NCBI RefSeq assembly: GCF_037137075.1
Contig: NZ_JBBBNV010000004.1
Span: forward strand, 62,001 to 126,000
Source of the DNA: JBBBNV01 sp037137075
GTDB lineage: Bacteria > Bacillota > Bacilli > Paenibacillales > NBRC-103111
Direction: 5' to 3'
DNA: 64,000 nt
Shown here: one piece after another, positions 51,382 through 59,766 of the stretch
Layout: each line of letters opens with the position of its first letter
How positions within the stretch are numbered: the first letter of the stretch is position 1
Notes under the pieces: model-generated
What the model was told of the DNA's origin: nothing
The model's input: only the letters and a program-made list of their open reading frames with translations
Database searches by the model: none
Translations under genes and position numbers: made by a program

Positions 51382-51828
51382 GTGGATAATAAAACGCAGC
51401 GGTACTATCTCGTTCGTGAGGATATTTTGCCGGAGGCTGTACTGAAGACGATTCAGGCCAAGGAGTTGCTTGCCCGGGGAGAGGTTCACACGATTCACGA
51501 GGCTGTGGAGAAGGTTGAGCTGAGCCGCAGCGCGTTCTATAAGTACAAGGATGGTATTTTTCCGCTGACCAAATTAAGTACGGAGCGGATTGTTACGGTT
51601 TCCATGGACCTGGAGCACCGGTCCGGCATGCTGTCTAACGTGCTGAGTATGATTGCTTCCATGGAAGGCAATGTGTTGACGATTCACCAGACGATTCCGC
51701 TGCAGGGCATGGCCAACGTGGTCATTTCTGTAGATACATCCCGGATGGGCGATCAGATAACGGCCATGATCGATACGCTGCGGCGCTCTGACGGGGTGAG
51801 AAGGGCTTCCGTAATTGGAGAAGGTTAA
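51382..51828 (+). CDS. pheB: ACT-domain protein PheB
   Basis: 148-aa protein like B. subtilis PheB. The N-terminal half (about 1-65) looks like a helix-turn-helix (KTIQAKELLARGEVHTIHEAVEKVELSRSAFYKYKDG region). The C-terminal ACT domain (about 70-148, TVSMDLEHRSGMLSNVL) probably binds an amino acid. The role may be regulatory, but this is not settled. GTG 51382 has GGAAGG upstream, while an upstream in-frame TTG at 51361 would put that site inside the gene. First gene of the amino-acid operon; hom follows after 36 bases. Confidence 0.9.
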   Translation: MDNKTQRYYLVREDILPEAVLKTIQAKELLARGEVHTIHEAVEKVELSRSAFYKYKDGIFPLTKLSTERIVTVSMDLEHRSGMLSNVLSMIASMEGNVLTIHQTIPLQGMANVVISVDTSRMGDQITAMIDTLRRSDGVRRASVIGEG

Positions 51829-51864
51829 ACAGAGCGTGATGCATAATGAGAAGGAGAGATACAG

Positions 51865-53151
51865 ATGAAACCAATTAAAGTAGGCTTGTTTGGACTCGGT
51901 ACAGTAGGAACCGGCGTGGTTCGTATTGTTGAGGCACACCAGGAGGATTTGCAAAAGCAGGTCGGTTCCCCGATTGAAATCGCCAAAATTCTTGTTAGCG
52001 ACAAGCACAAGGCACGCCGCTTTACTGTAGATGCCGACAAATTGACTGAAGATCCGGCGGAGATTATCAACGATCCTGAGATTGATGTAATTGTGGAGGT
52101 CATGGGCGGCATTGATTTGGCGAAGAAGACGATTTTGTCCGCGCTCGAAAAGGGCAAGCATGTCGTGACCGCCAATAAAGATTTGATGGCCCTGCACGGC
52201 TCCGAGCTGCTTGCTGTTGCGGCGAAGCATAACTGCGATGTGCTGTATGAAGCCAGCGTTGCCGGCGGCATTCCGATCATCCGCACCTTGATTGAGGGCT
52301 TCACCTCGGACCGGATTACCAAAATTATGGGGATCGTTAATGGCACGACTAACTATATCTTGACTAAAATGAGCCAGGAAGGCGCAGCTTACGAGGATGT
52401 GCTTAAGGAAGCGCAGGAGCTCGGCTACGCTGAAGCTGACCCGACCTCGGATGTGGAAGGCTTGGATGCGGCGCGCAAGATGGCGATTTTATCCACGCTT
52501 GGCTTCCGGGCGGACGTGGCGCTTGAGGATGTCACTGTCAAAGGCATCAGCGGCGTCAGCAAGGAAGATATCTTGTACGCCAAGCGTCTCGGCTATGAAA
52601 TGAAGCTGCTGGGCATCGCGGAGCGTCAGGACGATCTGATCAGCGTGAGCGTGCAGCCGACGATGGTCAAAACCTCTCACCCGCTTTCTACTGTGAATGG
52701 CGTGTTCAATGCCGTTTATGTGTACGGGGAAGCCGTTGGCGAGACAATGTTCTACGGGCCCGGCGCTGGCGAGCTGCCGACGGCAACCTCCGTTGTCGCC
52801 GATTTGGTCGCTGTCGTGCGCAACCTGAAGCTTGGCGTCAACGGTCAGCGTATGTTTGTGCCTTACAAAGAGAAGAAATTGAAGACCGACGAGCAGATTG
52901 CCTCCAAATATTTTATTCTCCTGCATGTGGAAGATAAAGCGGGAGTGCTCGCCAAAATTACGCAAGTTTTTGCCGAGCATGAAGTGAGCCTGGCTTCTGT
53001 CATCCAGCAGCCGAATGAGGCAAACCCGGATGCGGAAATTGTCATTGTTACACACGATGCAAGCAAAGCAAGTATGAACACGGTGCTGCGCCATTTTGAA
53101 GGGATGGATGTCATCCGCAATATCAAAAGCGTATACCGCGTTGAAGGCTAA
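51865..53151 (+). CDS. hom: Homoserine dehydrogenase
   Basis: Reduces aspartate semialdehyde to homoserine for threonine and methionine. The Rossmann start is VGLFGLGTVGTGVVRI. Catalytic region landmarks are EVMGGIDLAKK, VTANKDLMA, ASVAGGIPIIRTL, GIVNGTTNYILT and DPTSDVEGLDAARK with the catalytic Lys. A C-terminal ACT domain (about 350-428) suggests feedback control by threonine. 428 aa. AAGGAGAGA precedes the ATG. thrB is 15 bases downstream; no thrC is in between, unlike B. subtilis. Confidence 0.97.
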   Translation: MKPIKVGLFGLGTVGTGVVRIVEAHQEDLQKQVGSPIEIAKILVSDKHKARRFTVDADKLTEDPAEIINDPEIDVIVEVMGGIDLAKKTILSALEKGKHVVTANKDLMALHGSELLAVAAKHNCDVLYEASVAGGIPIIRTLIEGFTSDRITKIMGIVNGTTNYILTKMSQEGAAYEDVLKEAQELGYAEADPTSDVEGLDAARKMAILSTLGFRADVALEDVTVKGISGVSKEDILYAKRLGYEMKLLGIAERQDDLISVSVQPTMVKTSHPLSTVNGVFNAVYVYGEAVGETMFYGPGAGELPTATSVVADLVAVVRNLKLGVNGQRMFVPYKEKKLKTDEQIASKYFILLHVEDKAGVLAKITQVFAEHEVSLASVIQQPNEANPDAEIVIVTHDASKASMNTVLRHFEGMDVIRNIKSVYRVEG

Positions 53152-53166
53152 GGCGGGTGAACCAGC

Positions 53167-54135
53167 ATGACAGCAAAACGAGTTTGCGTCCGTGTTCCGG
53201 CCAGTACGGCGAATCTTGGCCCTGGCTTTGATTCCCTCGGAATGGCTCTGAACCTGTACGCTTGGGTCGAAATGAGCTTCGCCGAGCAGACGGTGTTTCA
53301 TCTGCACGGGGACCAAATGCAGGGCGTGCCAACAGACAAGTCGAACCTGATTTATGAAGTGGCACAGCGGGTGTTTGAACGAGCGGGCGTATCCCATCCC
53401 GAGCTTGAGATTACGATGTACAGTGATGTTCCCCTGACAAGGGGGCTTGGCAGCAGCGCGTCGGCTATCGTCGGGGCGCTGGTCGCTGCGAATAAGCTTA
53501 TCGGCAGTCCTTTAAGCGACGATACGCTGTTTCAAATGGCTACTGAACTGGAGCATCATCCGGACAATGTTGGAGCCGCCCTGTTTGGCGGCTTTGTCGT
53601 GGCGTTCTGGGACGGCAAGCGTGCGGAGCACATCCGTATCGAGCCTTTATCGGATCTGGAGGCGCTGGTCGCTATCCCGGAGTTCAAGCTTGCTACAGAG
53701 AAGGCGCGCGGGGTGCTCCCGAAGGAAATTACGATGAAGGATGCCGTATTTAATGTTGGCCATTCTTCGCTGCTCGTGGCGGCGCTCTGCACCGGCCGCT
53801 ATGACCTTATCCGCGTGGCTATGAAGGATGCGCTGCATCAGCCGTACCGGGCATCATTAATCCCTGGAATGGAAAAAATATTAAATGAGGCGGATCGCCA
53901 TGGAGCTTTGGGCGTAGCTCTAAGCGGAGCGGGACCGACCCTGCTCACTCTTGTGGACCGTCAGAGCACGCGAAAGAAAGAGCTGGAGGCCTTCCTCGTG
54001 GATACCCTGCGGGCGGAGGGCATTCGAGCCGCAACGCTATGGCTGAAGCCGGATGCCGATGGCGCCGTCATGATAGAGCCGCGGCGGCCAGGCCAGTCCT
54101 TCATGGACTACATTAAAGGAGAAGTAAGGGCATGA
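53167..54135 (+). CDS. thrB: Homoserine kinase
   Basis: GHMP-family kinase making O-phosphohomoserine. The nucleotide loop is LTRGLGSSASAIVGALVAANKL. VPASTANLGPGFDSLGMALNLY near the N-terminus and ALSGAGPTLLTL near the C-terminus are family motifs. 322 aa. AAGGCGGGTGAACC is the ribosome site. Its end overlaps pheA by 4 bases (ATGA), so translation is coupled to an aromatic-pathway gene. Confidence 0.96.
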   Translation: MTAKRVCVRVPASTANLGPGFDSLGMALNLYAWVEMSFAEQTVFHLHGDQMQGVPTDKSNLIYEVAQRVFERAGVSHPELEITMYSDVPLTRGLGSSASAIVGALVAANKLIGSPLSDDTLFQMATELEHHPDNVGAALFGGFVVAFWDGKRAEHIRIEPLSDLEALVAIPEFKLATEKARGVLPKEITMKDAVFNVGHSSLLVAALCTGRYDLIRVAMKDALHQPYRASLIPGMEKILNEADRHGALGVALSGAGPTLLTLVDRQSTRKKELEAFLVDTLRAEGIRAATLWLKPDADGAVMIEPRRPGQSFMDYIKGEVRA

Positions 54136-55007
54136 AACCGTTACGTGTAGCATTGCTGGGGCCGGAAGGAACTGTTTCTCAGGAATCCGCCAAAACGTTC
54201 CTTGCCGGACTTCCGGTCGAATTCAAAATTTACCGTCTGATCTCCGAGGCTTATCAGTCCACTATGAACGGAGAGACCGACTACAGCATTATTCCGATCG
54301 AGAACACGATTGAAGGCTCCGTGAATTTGCATGTGGACGTGCTCGTCGGAGACGGTGATTTGCCGATTCAAGCGGAATGGACGTACCCGTCGATTCAAAA
54401 TCTCATCGGATTCCGCACCCCGGAGGAGGCGAACGGAGCTCCCGTGGATTACAGCCGGATTCGGAAGGTCGCCTCTATTCCGGTAGCGATTGCCCAGTGC
54501 GGCGAGTTCCTGCGGGCTCACCTGCCGGATGTGGATTATGAGCATACGACCTCAACAGCCGGAGGAGTCCGTCTGGTGAAGGAAAGCGGAGACCCGGGTC
54601 TTGCCGCGATCGGAACTAAGACTGCAGCGGACATGTACGGTTTGGATTTGCTCGCGGAAAATGTAACGGATCACAATAACAATTTTACCCGGTTTACCTT
54701 GGTGGGCCGTGAACCGTTTACAGCCAAGCAAGGCGGCTTGCCTAAAACGACAATGATTGTGACGCTGCCGGAGGATTATCCGGGCGCGCTGCATCAAGTG
54801 CTGTCTGCTTTCGCTTGGCGGCGTATTAATTTGTCCAAAATTGAATCGCGCCCCACAAAGAAGAAGCTGGGCAATTATTATTTCTATATCGATGTCGAGG
54901 CTTCACTGGATTCGGTGCTGCTTCCAGCCGCCATCAGCGAGATAGAAGCAATCGGCTGTCAGGTGCGTATACTTGGGTCCTATTTAACGTATCCTTACCA
55001 GAGGTAA
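54132..55007 (+). CDS. pheA: Prephenate dehydratase
   Basis: Converts prephenate to phenylpyruvate in phenylalanine synthesis. The PDT domain (about 1-185) has ALLGPEGTVSQESA, SIIPIENTIEGSV and the catalytic TTSTAGG. DHNNNFTRFTLVGRE follows. The ACT domain (about 200-291) has LHQVLSAFAWRRINLSKIESRPTKK, the phenylalanine-sensing signature. 291 aa, overlapping thrB by 4 bases. In B. subtilis pheA lies next to pheB; here hom-thrB separate them. Confidence 0.96.
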   Translation: MKPLRVALLGPEGTVSQESAKTFLAGLPVEFKIYRLISEAYQSTMNGETDYSIIPIENTIEGSVNLHVDVLVGDGDLPIQAEWTYPSIQNLIGFRTPEEANGAPVDYSRIRKVASIPVAIAQCGEFLRAHLPDVDYEHTTSTAGGVRLVKESGDPGLAAIGTKTAADMYGLDLLAENVTDHNNNFTRFTLVGREPFTAKQGGLPKTTMIVTLPEDYPGALHQVLSAFAWRRINLSKIESRPTKKKLGNYYFYIDVEASLDSVLLPAAISEIEAIGCQVRILGSYLTYPYQR

Positions 55008-55027
55008 ATCTGGAGGTGCATAGAACG

Positions 55028-55909
55028 GTGACACAGACACAGTGGATTTATTTAAATGGGGAATTTGTGAGCAAAGACGAGGCCAAGGTATCCGTCTATG
55101 ATCATGGCTTTTTGTATGGCGACGGAATTTTTGAAGGAATCCGTGTCTACAACCATAACATTTTCAAGTGCAAAGAGCATTTGAACCGGTTGTATGATTC
55201 GGCCAAATCCATCATGCTGGACATTCCTTTATCTAAGGAGGAGATGCAGCAGGCTTTGGTGGAAACCGTCAAGCGCAATCAGCTGCCCCATGGATATATC
55301 CGGCTTGTCGTGTCACGGGGCTATGGGAATTTGGGGCTGGACCCGCGCCGCTGCGGGCAGGCAAATGTGGTTATCATCATGGAGCAGCTGGCGATTTATC
55401 CGGAGGAGGCTTATAGCAGCGGATTGAAGACTGTGTCTGTATCGACACGGCGCAATATTCCGGACGCTCTGAATCCCAAAATCAAATCCCTCAATTATTT
55501 GAATAACATTTTGGTCAAAATCCAGGCTAATCTGGCCGGAGTCGGAGAGGCCATGATGCTAAATGCACAAGGATATGTGGCGGAAGGCTCTTCGGACAAT
55601 ATTTTTATCGTCAAGAACGGAGTCGTTCTTACGCCTCCCTGCTACATAGGAGCACTGGAAGGCATTACGCGTGCCGCCATTATCGATATTTGCCGGACTA
55701 TTGGCTGCGCGGTAAAAGAAGAGCCATTCACGCTGCATGATGTATATGTGGCGGATGAAGTGTTTTTTACGGGGACGGCCGCGGAAGTCATTGCCGTACG
55801 GGAGGTGGATGCCCGTATCATCGGCAGCGGCAAAGCGGGTCCTGTTACGACACGGCTGTTGAAGGAGTTTCGCAGTATTGTGGAGGTAGACGGGGTAAAG
55901 GTACAATGA
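55028..55909 (+). CDS. ilvE: Branched-chain amino acid aminotransferase
   Basis: PLP class IV transaminase for leucine, isoleucine and valine. Motifs are DHGFLYGDGIFEGIRVY, GYIRLVVSRGYGNLGLD, PKIKSLNYLNNILVKIQAN (PLP lysine) and EGSSDNIFIVKNG. FTGTAAEVIAVREVD at the C-terminus is also conserved. GTG 55028 is preferred because GGAGGTG lies about 10 bases before; an in-frame GTG at 55016 would overlap that site. 293 aa. D-amino acid aminotransferases share the fold, but the motif set fits IlvE. Last gene of the operon. Confidence 0.92.
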   Translation: MTQTQWIYLNGEFVSKDEAKVSVYDHGFLYGDGIFEGIRVYNHNIFKCKEHLNRLYDSAKSIMLDIPLSKEEMQQALVETVKRNQLPHGYIRLVVSRGYGNLGLDPRRCGQANVVIIMEQLAIYPEEAYSSGLKTVSVSTRRNIPDALNPKIKSLNYLNNILVKIQANLAGVGEAMMLNAQGYVAEGSSDNIFIVKNGVVLTPPCYIGALEGITRAAIIDICRTIGCAVKEEPFTLHDVYVADEVFFTGTAAEVIAVREVDARIIGSGKAGPVTTRLLKEFRSIVEVDGVKVQ

Positions 55910-56024
55910 AGCGGCTGGGCGCCAATTCAATATGCATGGCGATCAAATAACTGATACGGCACCGATATGGGAGCTTTCGGGCGGCCCGTCAAGGCGCGGT
56001 GTATTATTTTGAGAAAAATGTGTA

Positions 56025-56062
56025 TTGACTTCAACTGTAATTTTTAATATTCTAGATACAGT
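56025..56062 (+). promoter_or_regulatory. Promoter with embedded inverted repeat before the Rrf2 gene
   Basis: TTGACT (56025-56030), 17 bp, TATTCT (56048-56053). ACTGTA (56034-56039) and TACAGT (56057-56062) form an inverted repeat spanning spacer and -10, a good place for autoregulation by the Rrf2 protein. That it is the operator is inference. Confidence 0.6.
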
Positions 56063-56075
56063 GAGGTGATCGCTT

Positions 56076-56522
56076 GTGAACAGTGAATTTGTCATTGCAG
56101 TTCACAGTCTTGTATTGCTGGCCCACGTGCCGGGCAACATGATGACCAGCGAGCAAATATCCTCCAGTATTTCGGTGCACCCGGTGCGTGTGCGTAAAGT
56201 GCTCAGTCTGCTGCGTAAAAAGGGCTATATCGTATCCAAGGAAGGCATTGGCGGCGGATTCATACTAGCCTGTGAACCACAGCAGGTTTGTCTCGATGAA
56301 TTATATTGGCTGACTTCCTCCGGATCTATTAAGCCCAAGTGGCCGTCCTGTAATAAGGATTGTGTTATCGGCGCTCATATCGAGGAGACGATGGACTGTA
56401 TTATTGGAGAAGGCGAACGGCAGTTGACCGGATACTTTAATACGTTTACGATTGCCGACATATTGGAGCGGACGAAGCGGAAGGCTGCGGATGAAACGAG
56501 GGGAGAACTGAGGCAGCAGTGA
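56076..56522 (+). CDS. Rrf2 family transcriptional regulator
   Basis: 148 aa. The N-terminal winged helix (about 1-75) has SEQISSSISVHPVRVRKVLSLLRKKGYIVSKEG, with a glycine-rich GGGFIL wing. The dimerisation part holds three cysteines in SCNKDC and MDC, spaced differently from IscR, so Fe-S binding is possible but unproven. The start is GTG after GAGGTGAT. It is followed after about 145 bases by a nitroreductase gene, which it may control, as YwnA-like regulators do for redox genes. Confidence 0.88.
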   Translation: MNSEFVIAVHSLVLLAHVPGNMMTSEQISSSISVHPVRVRKVLSLLRKKGYIVSKEGIGGGFILACEPQQVCLDELYWLTSSGSIKPKWPSCNKDCVIGAHIEETMDCIIGEGERQLTGYFNTFTIADILERTKRKAADETRGELRQQ

Positions 56523-56668
56523 TACTGTTGCACCGGTGTCCTGAGTGGCATTCATTTCCAAGCTCGATTTGGAGTAAAGGAGAAATAAGACGGCCAATTT
56601 ACTTCCATGCTGAGCTGTAATAGAAACCAGAAACATTCCAAAATTATGAACGATTAGGAGGATTTCTT

Positions 56669-57304
56669 ATGACAGTTTCTACATCCAATAAGCCGGCTGC
56701 AATTCTTAACATGGAGGCACGCCACTCCGTAAAACAATATCAACCCGGTGTAGCTATTCCAGAGCAGGAGCTGGAGCAGCTGCTTCAAGCGGCACAAACC
56801 GCCCCTTCTTCCTGGAACCTGCAGCAATGGAAATTGCTCGTTATTGATGATCAGGCACAAAAAGAAAAATTGCTGCCGATTGCATATAATCAGAAGCAAA
56901 TCGTAGAAAGCAGCGTTGTAATTGCTATTCTGGGCGACCTGGAAGGGAACCTGAACGCGGAGCCTGTATTCGGTCCATTGGCTGAAAAAGGGCAAATTAC
57001 CCAAGAAATCAAGGAAAGTCTGATTGGACAAATTAACGGGGCTTATAAGTCTCCTCAAGTAGCCCGGGATGAGGCTGTTTTGAACAGCTCCCTCTTGTCG
57101 ATGCAATTGATGCTGGCTGCAAAAGCGCTCGGATACGACACCTGCCCGATGGGCGGCTTCAATAAAGCCCAATTCGCCGAGGCGTTTCATGTTCCTGCTC
57201 GTTATATTCCAGTGATGCTGATTACTGTCGGTAAAGCTGCGAAAGAAGCTTATGCCTCTTCGCGTCTGCCGCTGGATGAGGTTGTTGTCCGCAACAGCTT
57301 CTAA
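56669..57304 (+). CDS. Nitroreductase family protein, YdgI-like
   Basis: FMN-dependent NAD(P)H oxidoreductase of 211 aa. The N-terminus EARHSVKQYQPG and AAQTAPSSWNLQQWKLLVIDD are classic nitroreductase motifs. SVVIAILGD and SMQLMLAAKALGYDTCPMGGF follow. It resembles B. subtilis YdgI closely in wording. TTAGGAGGATTTCTT precedes the ATG. Likely regulated by the upstream Rrf2 protein. It ends at a clear terminator. The physiological substrate is unknown. Confidence 0.92.
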   Translation: MTVSTSNKPAAILNMEARHSVKQYQPGVAIPEQELEQLLQAAQTAPSSWNLQQWKLLVIDDQAQKEKLLPIAYNQKQIVESSVVIAILGDLEGNLNAEPVFGPLAEKGQITQEIKESLIGQINGAYKSPQVARDEAVLNSSLLSMQLMLAAKALGYDTCPMGGFNKAQFAEAFHVPARYIPVMLITVGKAAKEAYASSRLPLDEVVVRNSF

Positions 57305-57632
57305 TCTTGTTGTTCATATTACATGTTCTTCGTGAGAGTTTTGATAACACCGGCGGCCAGCAGGCCGTCGTTTTTTTGTGCCTTCAATACAGCTCCAGTC
57401 ATTCGGGATGACAATTTGTATATAGGAGCCGCCAGACTTCGCTGTGACCGTCTTCCCGGCGCGATGGTATCCCAAGCAGTCCGCGGGCCGCAGTGGTTTT
57501 ATGAATCGGGGTCAATCGGCAATTTATTGGTCTTCCTTCTCATGGGCTCGGACAGGTTATGCGAATTTCTGAGGTCAAATGCCTACTGGGCGCATAGACT
57601 GTATTGTTATACCTTTGAGGGAGGTACGCCAA
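57305..57632 (+). other. Gap between the nitroreductase and safA-like genes
   Basis: Contains the terminator at 57351-57377. The rest is an upstream region for the safA-like gene. An open frame from 57323 has no recognisable content and no ribosome site. CATAGACT near 57592 could be a sigma-E-like -10, a weak call. Confidence 0.45.
57351..57377 (+). terminator. Terminator after the nitroreductase gene
   Basis: CGGCGGCC pairs with GGCCGTCG around AGCA, followed by TTTTTTT. Confidence 0.92.
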
Positions 57633-59702
57633 GTGAAAATTCATATGGTCAAAAAGGGAGACACCCTGTATGGTTTGGCCAAAAAGTACAATGTGCCGCT
57701 GGATGCGATTATTGCGGCGAATCCTCAGCTGGAGGATCCGAACCAAATTGATGTCGGCATGAAAATTAAAATTCCGTCGTCATCGATGCCGGTAGAGCCA
57801 ATTGGAGAAATCGCACACAAGCACATTGTCGCCCAGGGAGATACGCTTTGGAAGCTGTCTAAAGCCTGGGGAGTGCCGCTGGTCAAGCTGATCGAATTTA
57901 ATCCGCATTTGAAAAGCCCGGATGTGCTTATGGTTGGGGATGTGGTGTATATTCCCAAGGACGGCGGCGTGCACATTCAACCGGTAGCATCCGGACTGGC
58001 TATGTCATCCGTGCCGCCCAAAGCGGATACGTCGGTGCAGCCCGTTTCGCCAGGGGTTGGAACGTCTCCGCTGCCGGAGCTGGAAATGCCGGAGATGCCA
58101 TGGGTCCCGCAGGCGGAGATTATGCCAGCCGAGGAGCCTGCGTTCGAGAAACCGGCAGCCGAAGCTCCAGCTGAAGCTGCGGCTCCACAGGAAGAGGCCG
58201 TGACAGAAGTCCCCGAGACGCCGGTGACGGCCTCTGCGGCCGAGGAAGCGCCGCAGGTTATTGCTGAAACGCCTCAGCCTGAGGTTAAGGTTCCGTTTTG
58301 TCAGGTGGAGGTGCAGACTGTATACGTTCATGCGCAGCCTGTTATGGAGAACGACTGGAATAAGACTGCAGAGGCTCATACGAAGCCTGCCGCTCACGCA
58401 CAGCCTGTCGAGTCCTATGGGCACATGCAGGCTTATCCGCCGGTTATATCTCCCTATGGAATCTATGAGTATCCTGGCGCACATAACCAGTCCTATGGAA
58501 AAACCCAATATCCTTCGTTTGTCGAACATACTTATGCGAATGCACAGCAGTATCCGTCCTTCACGGAGCCGTATGCGAACGCGCAGCATCATCCGTCCTT
58601 CACGGAGCCGTATGCGAACGCGCAGCATCATCCGTCCTTCACGGAGCCGTATGCGAACGCGCAGCATCATCCGTCCTTCACGGAGCCGTATGCGAACGCG
58701 CAGCATCATCCGTCCTTCACGGAGCCGTATGCGAATGCACAGCAGTATCCGTCCTTCACAGAGCCGTATGCAAATGCACAGCAGTATCCGTCCTTCACGG
58801 AGCCGTATGCAAATGCACAGCAGTATCCGTCCTTCACAGAGCCGTATGCAAATGCACAGCAGTATCCGTCCTTCACGGAGCCGTATGCAAATGCACAGCA
58901 GTATCCGTCCTTCACAGAGCCGTATGCAAATGCACAGCAGTATCCGTCCTTCACGGAGCCGTATGCAAACGCACAGCAGTATCCTGTTTCTACAGAGCCG
59001 CAAGGAAAAGGGCATCAGGCTGTAGAGCCATATGCTAATAATCAGTCTTATCCGGTGTCGCCAGCGTCAGCTTCAAAAGGAGGCCATGAATCCCAGCAGG
59101 AACCCGCATCCGCTTGGCCGTCGGCATCGCATTCTCAAGCTTCTCCATATACCTCAAGCCAGCCATATCCGATTTATGATCAATTACCGGAATCCATGAC
59201 AATGACTCCGTACATGAACCCCGTGATGAACCCTATGATGAACCCTATGATGAACCCTATGATGAACCCTATGATGAACCCCATGTCCTACGGCTATCCG
59301 AATCAGGCGGCTATGGTGAGCCCGTATTCCGTACCTTCCAGCCCTTGCGGCTGCGGTCCCGTTCAAACTTCTGCGGTCCCGTATGCAAACGGCTGGCCAA
59401 TGCCGCAGCAGACATCTCCTGCTTCTACAAATCCGGCAGATTGCGGCTGTGGAAAAAGCAAATCTCGTGAAGAAGAGAATGCCGAGTTGGCGAACACGCC
59501 CGGGAATGCTGCGGAGGAGGAGGGAGACTGGACCCACGCCGATGCCGACTCCAAGGAGGCTGTGTCTGTCAAAAGAAAGAAGAAAAAAAACCGTACCCGC
59601 AGCAGTGATGCCAAAGCTTACATTACTGTAAATGCCGAGGAAGTCCCGAAGGCGCGCAAGCGTCACAAGAAGACGGAAAGCCAGCCTTGGACAAATTTGT
59701 AA
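57633..59702 (+). CDS. safA: LysM-domain spore coat assembly protein, SafA-like, with tandem repeats
   Basis: 690 aa. Two LysM domains open the protein: about 2-47 (IHMVKKGDTLYGLAKKYNVPLDAII) and about 65-110 (HIVAQGDTLWKLSKAWGVPLVKLIEFNP). A Pro/Ala/Glu-rich linker follows, then twelve 13-residue repeats of the YANAQQYPSFTEP type (about 301-456), then MNPMMNPMMNPM repeats, glycine/cysteine pieces (PCGCGP, DCGCGK) and a very basic tail (KRKKKKNRTRS). GTG 57633 has GGGAGG upstream. B. subtilis SafA has one LysM and sits in the same neighbourhood, upstream of bofC. Tyr-, Gln- and Lys-rich repeats suit coat cross-linking; that is inference. Confidence 0.82.
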   Translation: MKIHMVKKGDTLYGLAKKYNVPLDAIIAANPQLEDPNQIDVGMKIKIPSSSMPVEPIGEIAHKHIVAQGDTLWKLSKAWGVPLVKLIEFNPHLKSPDVLMVGDVVYIPKDGGVHIQPVASGLAMSSVPPKADTSVQPVSPGVGTSPLPELEMPEMPWVPQAEIMPAEEPAFEKPAAEAPAEAAAPQEEAVTEVPETPVTASAAEEAPQVIAETPQPEVKVPFCQVEVQTVYVHAQPVMENDWNKTAEAHTKPAAHAQPVESYGHMQAYPPVISPYGIYEYPGAHNQSYGKTQYPSFVEHTYANAQQYPSFTEPYANAQHHPSFTEPYANAQHHPSFTEPYANAQHHPSFTEPYANAQHHPSFTEPYANAQQYPSFTEPYANAQQYPSFTEPYANAQQYPSFTEPYANAQQYPSFTEPYANAQQYPSFTEPYANAQQYPSFTEPYANAQQYPVSTEPQGKGHQAVEPYANNQSYPVSPASASKGGHESQQEPASAWPSASHSQASPYTSSQPYPIYDQLPESMTMTPYMNPVMNPMMNPMMNPMMNPMMNPMSYGYPNQAAMVSPYSVPSSPCGCGPVQTSAVPYANGWPMPQQTSPASTNPADCGCGKSKSREEENAELANTPGNAAEEEGDWTHADADSKEAVSVKRKKKKNRTRSSDAKAYITVNAEEVPKARKRHKKTESQPWTNL
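58533..59000 (+). repeat. Twelve 39-bp in-frame tandem repeats inside the safA-like gene
   Basis: Units 2-5 are identical and encode YANAQHHPSFTEP. Units 6-11 encode YANAQQYPSFTEP and alternate ACA/ACG at the Thr codon, so they form three 78-bp double units. Unit 12 is divergent (PVSTEP). The pattern shows at least two separate recent expansions. Confidence 0.97.
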
Positions 59703-59715
59703 GTTTTGTGTATAT

Positions 59716-59760
59716 CCCCTTCTAGAACAGGAAAAGATAGAGAAAAAGAGATAGAAGGGG
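59716..59760 (+). promoter_or_regulatory. Hairpin covering the bofC ribosome site
   Basis: CCCCTTCTA (59716-59724) is the exact reverse complement of TAGAAGGGG (59752-59760). The second arm contains the GAAGGGG ribosome site, 6 bases before ATG 59767. The 27-base loop is almost wholly purine. It lies just after the safA-like stop, so it could also be a weak terminator, but there is no T-tract. Confidence 0.6.
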
Positions 59761-59766
59761 ATAGGC

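Noticed and set aside
57323..57632. Open frame before the safA-like gene
   Set aside because: It begins next to a terminator, has no ribosome site, and overlaps the LysM start in another frame.
58005..59025. Long open frames on both strands over the 39-bp repeats, including a CRISPR-like look
   Set aside because: The period is a multiple of three, so every frame stays open. There are no unique spacers between repeats and no cas genes, so it is a coding repeat, not a CRISPR array.
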